From a virus: DNA of 33,375 nucleotides. Below are positions 20,701 to 26,710 of the stretch, one piece after another; position 1 is the stretch's first letter, and each line of letters begins with the position of its first letter. Where the stretch lies: positions 1 through 33,375 of IMG/VR virus record IMGVR_UViG_3300032069_000036; one strand, written 5' to 3'. Below the pieces are notes generated by a model, which made no database searches, was not told the DNA's origin, and saw only the letters and a program-made list of their open reading frames with translations. A program made the translations under genes and the position numbers.

Positions 20701-23115
20701 AGCAAAATAGATATGCTTATCGTGCGCATCAATAGTTCCTCCAGATAAGTAAGCTCCAAATAATCTAATAAAGGGCTCATTATCTGTGGAAATAAATCGA
20801 GGTAGCTTAAAATTAATATTTTCAGGACGATATTTTACTTCAATGAAATCGTTAGTTACTGAATAAAACCAAAATTTACGAATAGCTTTTGGAATATAAT
20901 TTGCTAAATCAAATTTTTCTATGCTAAATTCTTTACATTTAGGTACTACTAATATATCGTTTGCTTTAAGTAAAGATGCTGTAATCCATGTTAAATATTT
21001 TTCGGAAGGATAAGTTTTGGATTTTATAACTTCAACAAATTCTTTTTGCTGTTGATTAGTCCAGTGTCCTCGAACAACTTTAATTCCCATTAAAACTTTA
21101 GCGTCGGTAACTTCAAATTCGGGAATGCCATTTACCTTTACTTTACAAATTTCTCCAGAATATTTTCGTGCAAATTTACTTACAATGGGGGTAAATTTAC
21201 CTGAAGCACTTAGCGCTTGTTGCTCAATATTAATAGCTCGAATTTCCTCAGGTTTTGCTTCAGTAATTAAATCGCCTAAAGTTTTACAGTTAAAATTAAG
21301 AATCGGAACCGCAGTAGTAGTATCCGCGGTTAAAAAGTCATAAGCTTCTCCAACTACGTGGCGGTGTTTAATTTCAGAAATAGGAAGATAAAAATATTTG
21401 CTGTCCTTTAAATATTTAGCTCGATTAATTTTTGGGGAGGTATACCCAAAGCGCTCGAGATCTTTACCAAAAACAGATAATTCGACATAATAAGGTTGAG
21501 TTGGAATTACTTCAACTCCATTACAAATATTACCTCTTTTTGAATCATCTAAATTTAAATGAGGTATTATTCCTATTTTAGTAAATAGCCAGAAAAGCTG
21601 ACCCCCCATTCTTCGAGAAGCAGTGACTCCCTTTACTCTGTCGCGAACCTGTGTACCATTTCCTCCAAGCCAACCACGAAGAAAAGCTTCTACATTTTCT
21701 TTAGAAGTATACATTAGCCAATCGGGAAGAGTTTTACTTGGCGCTTTAGAATTTCCAAGTGATTGATTGATAAAAATCGCTAAAGGAACATTATTTATAT
21801 TTAAAGAAATCCCTTTAGTTCCTTTTTTGTGTGATATATTATAATAACCCCCATAAGTAGCAATAATATATTTTCCTAAACTATGTGCGATTTCGTTTTC
21901 ATCAATATTTAAAGAAAGATTTAGTGATCTTCCTGTGCAAGTATTTTCCGCTGCGCACCATCCAAGAAAATTAAAAAATTCAGGTTCCCATTTAATAAAG
22001 CGAGAAAATTTCTTGTCAAAATAAGAAATGTGTGAGTTATTAGCAAAATATCTTTGAGAATTTTTTACATATTCAAATAAATCAATAGTGGGAAGAATTT
22101 TTTCTTCTAAAAATCTGGGAAGTACAACCCAGTCTCTAGTTGTCAAATTTTGAACAGGCATTTGGATACAACGATCTAAAAGCTCTCCGGTAAATTTGTT
22201 TAAAACATTAGAATGCCCTGCTATAGAAATTCCTGGTTTATGTCCATCACGTAGAGCTAAAATGGGATGACCATAGGTGAACTCAAGAGGAAAATTTCCA
22301 AGACTTTTAACTTTAAGACTAACAACATCTCCCGTAAAAGCAATTTTCTTAAGTTGTTTAATTTGTTCTGAATCATTTGTAATAGTAACAAATCTTAAAT
22401 CATCAGTTAATTCATCTTTATGATAAATACCATCAAGAGAGAGAACTTTATCAGAAAATTGCGACCATTTTAATATTTCCACGCGACTATTTTTTGTTAC
22501 AATTTTTCTTCCGCTAGAAGTTAATACAACATAGTTGTAATTATTAGTTACGTTAATTGCATCATAACCATCAGCTATACCTCCATCTTCAATATGATCT
22601 ACATAAAGTGGTTGATCGTCTTGAGTTAAAATAGAATCCCCTTTTTTAAGACTACGAGAAGCAATTGTATTTCCATTAGAGAGATAAAATTCATGCTCTT
22701 TACCTGAAGAAATAGTGGAGCCATCAGAAAAAACAATTTTCAATAGAGGAACATTTCTGCCGTGACATTGAGAGGAATGAGCATATTCAACACAGAATTT
22801 ATTTTCAGCAAGATTGTAACTTACAACAGGAATATGTCGAACATCTTTTTTCGCAAGCTCGCCCAAAGTTGGAGTGGATCCATCTGCAAGAAGAATTTTT
22901 GTTGAAAAACTGGTGTACTTAGGAAGTAGAAATGATTCAACAGTAAGCTCAGGGCTGTAGAAAAAAGATGGAGTTTGTGACGTAGGGAAAGCTCCACCGA
23001 TAGAAGATCCTGCGAAATTAGGAGAAGAGGATGCTTGTTTACGAATCCCGTTTAATCCTGCTGCATAAACACCCGCTTTATTTATTCTTGGCGCTGTTGC
23101 TTTTCTTTTACCCAC
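17734..23115 (-). CDS. Portal protein carrying multiple inteins (1793 codons, about 539 aa after splicing)
   Basis: GTG start at 23115 after GAGG. Joined exteins: 1-68, 210-217, 969-1257 and 1620-1793. They read as a portal: FFYSPELTVESFLLPKYT, SRVEILKW, CRIFYNLDPYIKSIIEMHS, then SYCKFGESLHFGNM, a crown/stem region with FKPLIWVDWLRLATAAFYQR, and GLGVNKNIITGEGPNFP joining SNVKTMSLHKLMMVYKAIRD. A Pro/Thr-rich tail ends the protein. The portal is the dodecameric ring through which DNA enters the head; it follows terminase, as in most tailed phages. Three intein blocks interrupt it (22489..22911, 20212..22464, 18259..19344), and intein sequence makes up 70% of the frame. No stop or frameshift breaks the 5.4 kb frame, which argues that it is expressed and spliced. 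Confidence 0.9.
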   Translation of the reverse strand: MGKRKATAPRINKAGVYAAGLNGIRKQASSSPNFAGSSIGGAFPTSQTPSFFYSPELTVESFLLPKYTSFSTKILLADGSTPTLGELAKKDVRHIPVVSYNLAENKFCVEYAHSSQCHGRNVPLLKIVFSDGSTISSGKEHEFYLSNGNTIASRSLKKGDSILTQDDQPLYVDHIEDGGIADGYDAINVTNNYNYVVLTSSGRKIVTKNSRVEILKWSQFSDKVLSLDGIYHKDELTDDLRFVTITNDSEQIKQLKKIAFTGDVVSLKVKSLGNFPLEFTYGHPILALRDGHKPGISIAGHSNVLNKFTGELLDRCIQMPVQNLTTRDWVVLPRFLEEKILPTIDLFEYVKNSQRYFANNSHISYFDKKFSRFIKWEPEFFNFLGWCAAENTCTGRSLNLSLNIDENEIAHSLGKYIIATYGGYYNISHKKGTKGISLNINNVPLAIFINQSLGNSKAPSKTLPDWLMYTSKENVEAFLRGWLGGNGTQVRDRVKGVTASRRMGGQLFWLFTKIGIIPHLNLDDSKRGNICNGVEVIPTQPYYVELSVFGKDLERFGYTSPKINRAKYLKDSKYFYLPISEIKHRHVVGEAYDFLTADTTTAVPILNFNCKTLGDLITEAKPEEIRAINIEQQALSASGKFTPIVSKFARKYSGEICKVKVNGIPEFEVTDAKVLMGIKVVRGHWTNQQQKEFVEVIKSKTYPSEKYLTWITASLLKANDILVVPKCKEFSIEKFDLANYIPKAIRKFWFYSVTNDFIEVKYRPENINFKLPRFISTDNEPFIRLFGAYLSGGTIDAHDKHIYFAKDISSLLKDCGIPSLLLKIASNGFFVLKFPILSDFLQQYFGRGTLLNKNFPKWVFSLPLNTSQELLNSLFIWGSNRRTDTIWCDSSQKSNQLFLLGLRANRILRREVTGQIQIINKDIETITQDDKFYYLDVEYVNIEKVINKPIEEITTKDHSLCLPVAAHNCRIFYNLDPYIKSIIEMHSLYPFSKFDIITSDPSVTAFYKDVSFSDSFDLYEHILKASLSYCKFGESLHFGNMIQDEEDGMWKWQNFILLEPELVEVRQELFEDKPRFELVPTEELKQLCRSTDQVAQERQKKVPDVVLESVRNNRLIPLDSDQVSMIARITDPSATRGTSPIQCCFKPLIWVDWLRLATAAFYQRYVFPIELWQIGDASQGIWPTEDDLEKFKNTINLAVQSPPFSLVFPPIVKYEALSTSGKSFFPVANELASVYEQIMVGLGVNKNIITGEGPNFPCSADTRALTQEGLKYYWQLSKKDKIASFDSETNKLEYVPYEEIFVKNYEGEMIHFKTQKIDHLVTPNHNCWVQPNNGGKSPWQFRQAKDIGHRSHFRLGIDWDGDEAPKTVKVLDKKIPIETYLKWVGYWLSEGSVTFNEEKGQYDVKFSQSINSQYLNQFGELTEHLPFKVAKYRSVSTYVPANSNVLIKESYDCYTWNISNKNLALYFIDNFGKGAFNKKIPLWIKNLSPKYLKILLDAMMQGDGSIHKPTGRRKAKAHYFTYHTTSNQLAEDVFEISLKCGNTPHISVEKTSANNNLFHVNWSEHKNPFFILDKRGEKDKGQRQHTFKVQYKGKVWCIHLPINHAFICERNGRFIITGNSNVKTMSLHKLMMVYKAIRDQFENWMIRCFFRPLAVKNNLYTIVRGKKKYILPTISWYKSLDIEERDEERKMYHEMWKEGIISTETFFGKFPDLDFATEAIKLQKERKTIFDKGDHRLPSGAIEALEKPENTSEEILPGVGGAPKVGIPTPEVGTPPVPTSPTPPTPPTPPVGT
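18259..19344 (-). mobile_element. Portal intein 3, LAGLIDADG type (362 aa)
   Basis: Residues 1258-1619 of the precursor, between GPNFP and SNVKT. Block A: CSADTRALTQEGLKYYWQL with Cys1. Block B: HLVTPNHNCWV with T-x-x-H. LAGLIDADG motifs: YLKWVGYWLSEGSV and YLKILLDAMMQGDGSI, acidic residues present. Blocks F/G: VWCIHLPINHAFICERNG, then RFIITGN with Ser+1. The residue before Asn is Gly instead of His, a common variant in phage inteins. Likely active in splicing and perhaps in homing. Confidence 0.93.
20212..22464 (-). mobile_element. Portal intein 2: composite of two fused intein modules (751 aa)
   Basis: Residues 218-968 between SRVEILKW and CRIFYNLDPY. Module a (218-609, 21289..22464) has Ser1 (SQFSDKVLSLDG), an intact block B (FTYGHPIL), two weak LAGLIDADG motifs (FLGWCAAENT, FLRGWLGGNGT) and a block F/G ending ILNFN before Cys610. 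Module b (610-968, 20212..21288) has CKTLGDLITEA in place of a full block A, a block B with Lys for His (EVTDAKVL), weak LAGLIDADG motifs (LFGAYLSGGTI, LLNSLFIWGSN) and an intact block G (PVAAHN then Cys+1). The outer splice motifs are good; the inner ones are altered. The whole thus may splice as one unit. Two sequential splicing events sharing Cys610 are the alternative. Confidence 0.85.
22489..22911 (-). mobile_element. Portal intein 1, mini-intein without endonuclease (141 aa)
   Basis: Residues 69-209, between LLPKYT and SRVEILKW. It starts SFSTKILLADGSTPTLGEL (Ser1, block A), continues with a block-B-like segment (VFSDGSTISSGKEHEF, His141), and ends with YDAINVTNNYNYVVL and RKIVTKN before Ser+1. 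Its length matches a bare splicing domain, so the endonuclease has been lost or was never there. The residue before the last Asn is Lys, not His. The exact first residue (S69 against S71) is uncertain. Confidence 0.85.
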
Positions 23116-23116
23116 T

Positions 23117-23326
23117 TTATTTATCCTCTACTGACTGAATTTCTTTTTGTTGGATTTCTTTTTGTTCAATTAAATTCTTATTCGCGTATATCAAAGCGTC
23201 GATTGATTTTTCGAGAGGAGTAACATCGCTCACACCGTGTAGAAGACGATGGCTTTCAGAGAGCAAAGCGATTAAATATAAAATCTGATTCACCCCTTCG
23301 ACTATTGCTTTGTTTGGGTCTATCAT
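23117..23326 (-). CDS. Small helical protein between terminase and portal (69 aa)
   Basis: ATG at 23326; the stop is one base before the portal GTG, so translation is likely coupled. No family recognised. It is helical: NKAIVEGVNQILYLIALLSE, a short break (HGVSDVTPLEKS), and a Lys/Glu/Gln-rich end with a doubled QKEIQ unit. Small ORFs at this place in other phages include head-assembly and connector factors, but nothing in the sequence fixes a role. Confidence 0.55.
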   Translation of the reverse strand: MIDPNKAIVEGVNQILYLIALLSESHRLLHGVSDVTPLEKSIDALIYANKNLIEQKEIQQKEIQSVEDK

Positions 23327-23352
23327 TTATTTAAAATAAAAAGATAATAAAT

Positions 23353-24594
23353 TTAAGTGAGAAATCGGCGACCTTGTGTATTAATATCATTTGGTCGCGG
23401 TGATAAAATACTTCGAGGCATTGTTGCGGAAGGTATATGAATTGAGGAAAGTCCCTGCTTAAAAATTGTGGTTTTGTCCGCTGCAAATATAGACATACAA
23501 TCCGAAAAAACTCCGTCGTCGTGGCCATTTGGAACTGAAATTTTAGAGTTGAGTCCTAATCCTATATGGTTTTCTAAAGCTACCCATTGATAATAATGTT
23601 TTCGAAAAAGTGTATTTGACTCTATTTCATCCATTGAAGGATATTTGATTCTACCTGCTTGTAATTCAAACTTAAATTGTTCACACATCGCATTCTTATA
23701 GTTTTTATGAGAACTAGGCTCAGTAGCCGCAAACATAATACCAGCAACAGGTACTTTTGCTCTTTTAAAAGTTTCTACGGCAGTAATTCCTACATTACTG
23801 TAGTCTATAAGGCCAAATGTACAAGGAAATACTCCATAACTTGGATGTACAATTTGAATTGCTTCTTCAATTTGTGTTAGACTGTCACCTCCTTGCCACT
23901 CGTATACGCCAACTTTCTCTTTAATATTTAAACCGGTTTTTCTCCAGATAGAAAGAGCTGTATAATCAAGATCATATTTTCCTGGCATTAATGTGTTGCT
24001 AGCCGTATCAAGTCCATAAAAATATTCCTCTCCCGCTTTACTTCTTAATAAAATTTTGTGCTTACTATCCAATAATTTTTCTAAATCTGCAACAGATAAA
24101 AATGTATTAACATCATCCATCCATTTCATTCCATATTGAGTATTAAACTCAATCTCAGACATATCTCCGTCAGTATGTAATTCAGGATGATTAGGAAACA
24201 TCTTAACTTTTAGCGACCGAGGCATACGGTCTAACACTTTTGTAGGATACTTCTTACCATCAATCTCTGTAACACCCGATTCTAATAAAATTGGAGAGTG
24301 TAACCAATCATGTTCTATAACTTTATATTTAGGATCAGAATAGCTTTGAAAAAAATGATTTTTGAATAAAGGAATACCTATTTTAATTAATTTGTATATT
24401 TTTTTTGAGCCAGCCATTGGCATGATTCTTTGTCGAATAGAAACATCTGAAATTCTGTGTGATTCGTCGCAGTTATGTACAATAATTCCATTAGCAACAT
24501 AATTATGATTGTCTTTTACAGTAATGTCATAAACATATTTATCTAAAATATTAGGCTTAATTTTTTTAATAGAAACTATTTGTCCTTTTACCAT
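23353..24594 (-). CDS. terL: Large terminase C-terminal half with split-intein C-piece (413 aa)
   Basis: ATG at 24594. Residues 1-41 are an intein C-fragment: YVYDITVKDNHNYVANG (block F) and IIVHN (block G). The terminase resumes at Cys42 with CDESHRISD, the acidic half of Walker B and the following motif III region. The RNase-H-like nuclease domain follows: GLDTAS (D196), FGLIDYSNVG (D264) and NGHDDGVFSDCMS (D359/D360, D365), the three acidic sites expected for headful-packaging nucleases. Trans-splicing to the half encoded at 24965..26014 would give about 529 aa, a normal terminase length. Without it, neither half has both the full ATPase site and the nuclease. Confidence 0.92.
   Translation of the reverse strand: MVKGQIVSIKKIKPNILDKYVYDITVKDNHNYVANGIIVHNCDESHRISDVSIRQRIMPMAGSKKIYKLIKIGIPLFKNHFFQSYSDPKYKVIEHDWLHSPILLESGVTEIDGKKYPTKVLDRMPRSLKVKMFPNHPELHTDGDMSEIEFNTQYGMKWMDDVNTFLSVADLEKLLDSKHKILLRSKAGEEYFYGLDTASNTLMPGKYDLDYTALSIWRKTGLNIKEKVGVYEWQGGDSLTQIEEAIQIVHPSYGVFPCTFGLIDYSNVGITAVETFKRAKVPVAGIMFAATEPSSHKNYKNAMCEQFKFELQAGRIKYPSMDEIESNTLFRKHYYQWVALENHIGLGLNSKISVPNGHDDGVFSDCMSIFAADKTTIFKQGLSSIHIPSATMPRSILSPRPNDINTQGRRFLT
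24472..24594 (-). mobile_element. Split intein, C-terminal fragment (about 41 aa)
   Basis: Residues 1-41 of the downstream terminase gene. It holds blocks F and G with His-Asn at the end and Cys+1 in the extein. The length is typical of natural split-intein C-pieces. It starts with its own ATG, with no clear Shine-Dalgarno, which suggests coupling to translation of the endonuclease region just upstream. Confidence 0.9.
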
Positions 24595-24974
24595 ATAGAG
24601 TTCTCTAAATGATCATATTCAAATTTTCCCATTAATTTAATTACAACTTGAGGATATTGATTTTTTAAACGCTTCATAAACTCTTCGACTCTTATCGCAA
24701 ATTTTGCAGCAACACCCCCAATCTACCGAAGATTTAGCATGTCCTTTAACCTCAATATATTTATTTAAAAGTTTAAAATCGGGTGTATAATAATGTATTT
24801 TATCATCAAGATTCACGGGGAAAGTGTCGAACTCATATTGATATTGTATATTTTTGCTTTTTAAAGATCTGCAAACATTGGCTTCCCACTCGGATCTAAC
24901 ATAATGACTTAAATCTTGACGAAATCCTCCGCGACAGTTAGAAAACATATTTGGATTTTTAATTTTACATTTTT
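24588..24974 (-). other. Two apparent +1 frameshifts at homopolymers in the endonuclease region
   Basis: Removing one A from the A5 run at 24974..24970 joins the NUMOD3-like end of the upstream gene to the nuclease frame (reading SEKLKCKIKNPNMFSN). Removing one G from the G5 run at 24719..24715 replaces the odd CCCKICDKSRR end with VAAKFAIRVEEFMKRLKNQY, then PQVVIKLMGKFEYDHLENSI and a TGG-TAA end at 24588, overlapping the next ATG (24594) by 7 bases. Both repaired readings look like the usual end and start of this nuclease family. Either indels in the assembly or decay of the endonuclease explains this. Confidence 0.7.
24637..24948 (-). CDS. PD-(D/E)XK homing endonuclease between the terminase halves (103 aa as read, C-terminus frameshifted)
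   Basis: ATG at 24948. The core matches Vsr/PD-(D/E)XK-type phage homing nucleases: FRQDLSHYVRSEWEANVCRS, a strand with FDTFPVN, then the active site YTPDFKLLNKYIEVKG with the PD and ExK residues. In this family a NUMOD3 DNA-binding stretch usually precedes the nuclease; here that stretch is the tail of the upstream terminase gene, one reading frame away. The C-terminus as read (CCCKICDKSRR onward) looks out of frame; the +1 frame continues a proper helix-strand end. The arrangement of a split intein with an endonuclease gene between the halves is the 'fractured gene' type described by Dassa and colleagues (2009). The active-site residues are intact, yet activity is doubtful if the frameshift is real. 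Confidence 0.8.
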   Translation of the reverse strand: MFSNCRGGFRQDLSHYVRSEWEANVCRSLKSKNIQYQYEFDTFPVNLDDKIHYYTPDFKLLNKYIEVKGHAKSSVDWGCCCKICDKSRRVYEAFKKSISSSCN

Positions 24975-26014
24975 AGTTTTTCTGAAGTGGATTTTAAACC
25001 TGAGTGTGTTTCTTTTGTTAACCCTTTTTGATAAGCGCTAAGCTCACCATTCGCCCACTTTTTCTTAAGTGCAATAGACGCATTAACAGAGGCTCTAGCT
25101 ACCCCGGAAGAAGTTTCTTTGGTAAGCCCCTTGTTCCAAGAAATATAGCTTCTTTTTTGTTTTCTCGTTTTAACCATCTCGGCTGTTCTTACTAAATAAG
25201 GTTTATATGTTGAAGCCAAATGTAAATTTCCCGATATTTGTGCTAGATCAAGAATATCCTCTGTAGTAAGATCTTTTGCACAAACAAATCCCCTATTTTT
25301 AGTTAAAAGCTTATGATCTTCAGTACAAATTAAATACTTAGTTCTTTTACCCCGTGAATATTCAATTTTTAAAAGATTTCTATTTTCTCTTTTATTTTTA
25401 CGGTATTCTTCAATTTCTTTCCATTCCAATTCCCCATTATTAATATTTTTTGATAAAACTTTAACAAATAATTTTTTTTCAACAATATCTTTAATAGGAA
25501 TCAAACCATTATCCGTAAGAATTTTAGTAGTACCTTTCACACAAATAATTATCGAAAAATGAAAACCTTCTTGGAGACTAGTCTCCGCGGCAGACAACGC
25601 TAACATTGAAGATTGATTTTTAAAAACTAATCTTTCAGCGGTAGTATGGTCCCAATCAACTCTATCTTTAATTTTAGAATTCGATAATATTTTTTTTGTT
25701 TCAGTAATAATACGTGTTGCTTGATCAGCGCGTGGACCAAAAACACCAACTTCTAATCCAGCATTTTCTAAACAAAGTTTAATAACTCCAATACAAACAG
25801 AATAGGTCTTACCTTCACCTCTTGATCCAATTATTACATTATATCCTTGATTCAAATCTATAACTGCCTTAACGATTTCAACTTCATTAGAGTATAATTC
25901 AACTCCAAGAAATTCTGTGGCCCACATTCCAATATCATTGACTTGTGAAACAAGTTTAGACGCTGATTCTAGCATCTGTTGCCAAATTAATTTTTGAAGT
26001 TCACTATCTTTCAT
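24965..26014 (-). CDS. terL: Large terminase N-terminal half with split-intein N-piece and NUMOD3-like tail (349 aa)
   Basis: ATG at 26014, overlapping the upstream stop as ATGA. Residues 1-157 are the N-terminal ATPase half: Walker A is IIGSRGEGKT (62-70), with FGPRADQATRIITE after it, and Walker B begins FHFSIII (151-157). At Cys158 the intein starts: CVKGTTKILTDNGLIPIKDI (block A) and YLICTEDHKLL (block B, T-x-x-H). Beyond about residue 260 the tail is no longer intein-like: two copies of a KGLTKETxSG unit (WNKGLTKETSSG, YQKGLTKETHSG) resemble NUMOD3 DNA-binding motifs of homing endonucleases. The gene stops at KLKM. Terminase pumps DNA into the prohead, so packaging here would depend on protein trans-splicing. 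Confidence 0.92.
   Translation of the reverse strand: MKDSELQKLIWQQMLESASKLVSQVNDIGMWATEFLGVELYSNEVEIVKAVIDLNQGYNVIIGSRGEGKTYSVCIGVIKLCLENAGLEVGVFGPRADQATRIITETKKILSNSKIKDRVDWDHTTAERLVFKNQSSMLALSAAETSLQEGFHFSIIICVKGTTKILTDNGLIPIKDIVEKKLFVKVLSKNINNGELEWKEIEEYRKNKRENRNLLKIEYSRGKRTKYLICTEDHKLLTKNRGFVCAKDLTTEDILDLAQISGNLHLASTYKPYLVRTAEMVKTRKQKRSYISWNKGLTKETSSGVARASVNASIALKKKWANGELSAYQKGLTKETHSGLKSTSEKLKM
24968..25543 (-). mobile_element. Split intein N-terminal fragment with NUMOD3-like extension (192 aa)
   Basis: Residues 158-349 of the upstream terminase gene. About 100 residues form the IntN splicing domain (blocks A and B as described for the gene), and the last 60 carry two NUMOD3-like repeats. 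The extension suggests that the endonuclease was once, or still is, translated in one piece with IntN. Confidence 0.88.
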
Positions 26015-26499
26015 ATAATTTGGTTCAGCATACCTGTTTCAATTAATTCATTTGGGCCAATAAAACGTCCCGCTTTACCGGTTAAATCAACACCTATAGA
26101 TTTGTAGTCTTCTCCTATAAATTTAGTACAAGAATAAGCATTTGATAATTTAAATAATCCCAAGAAAACTTGACCTAAATCATACCAACAATTTAAATGA
26201 GAATTAGCCCAAGAAAGAATATTCTTTGTTTGATTTGGAGTAAGGGGTGGATTAAATCTCCAAACTTCAAGACAGGGGTCATTCCAATTAATTTGAGATG
26301 CCCGAGTTTTTGGCCATACTGCTTCTAATTGAGAATTTTTATCCCAATTAAGAAGGGAAACGTGGCTGTAGTAGGAAGTACTTTTGCCTTCTTTTCTAAA
26401 TAATTGGATGATAGCGATTATACGATCTTTTAAAGAACTTTGAGGAGTTACTTTATAGAAAAGAAGATCGCCAGGAAGAGATTGATCCTTTATATTCAT
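26011..26499 (-). CDS. Permuted papain-like (NlpC/P60, YiiX-type) hydrolase (162 aa)
   Basis: ATG at 26499. The order of catalytic residues is that of circularly permuted papain-fold enzymes: PGDLLFYKV at the start, H46 in YYSHVSLLN, E59 in LEAVW, and the nucleophile candidate C124 in AYSCTKFIGE, then RFIGPNELIETG. Such proteins cut amide or ester bonds in peptidoglycan or lipids. There is no signal peptide or binding domain, so a tail-associated or endolysin-accessory role is guesswork. Its stop overlaps the terminase start (ATGA), so the two are co-translated, which is an unusual partner for terminase. Confidence 0.65.
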   Translation of the reverse strand: MNIKDQSLPGDLLFYKVTPQSSLKDRIIAIIQLFRKEGKSTSYYSHVSLLNWDKNSQLEAVWPKTRASQINWNDPCLEVWRFNPPLTPNQTKNILSWANSHLNCWYDLGQVFLGLFKLSNAYSCTKFIGEDYKSIGVDLTGKAGRFIGPNELIETGMLNQII

Positions 26500-26539
26500 T
26501 AAATTTTCTAAACACAGAAATTAAAATAAATTAACAAAC

Positions 26540-26710
26540 TTAAATATTTCGATAACAAAACTTTTCAAGACAATTATTTAATCTTCGAGAACATTGAATA
26601 CAATAAGTAGCTAATGGAATATTTTTAGAAATATCTTTAAGATTACTATCAGTTAAATTAATATTTTGTTGTAAAGCTTTCCATATAAGACATTTGGGAT
26701 TAAGTAGCAT
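26540..26710 (-). CDS. Small Cys-containing protein (56 aa)
   Basis: ATG at 26710, overlapping the end of the 215-aa gene by 11 bases, with a GGAG Shine-Dalgarno 5 bases upstream (GGAGACCTTATG); stop TAA at 26540..26542. The peptide starts MLLNPKCLIWKALQQNINL, continues KDISKNIPLA and ends TYCIQCSRRLNNCLEKFCYR. C7 plus the CIQC, C and C residues of the tail could bind a metal or form a small zinc knuckle. The overlap and good ribosome site support translation. Function unknown. The rest of the gap (26500..26539) is AT-rich and empty. Confidence 0.6.
   Translation of the reverse strand: MLLNPKCLIWKALQQNINLTDSNLKDISKNIPLATYCIQCSRRLNNCLEKFCYRNI

Noticed and set aside
23331-23528. A 65-codon minus-strand frame in the end of the terminase gene
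   Set aside because: It lies inside the terminase nuclease domain in another frame, with no ribosome site; a shadow.
24472-25543. A group I or II intron between the terminase halves
   Set aside because: The flanks carry protein-level intein blocks A, B, F and G with Cys1 and HN|C, and each half has its own start codon; no intron core pairing was recognised.
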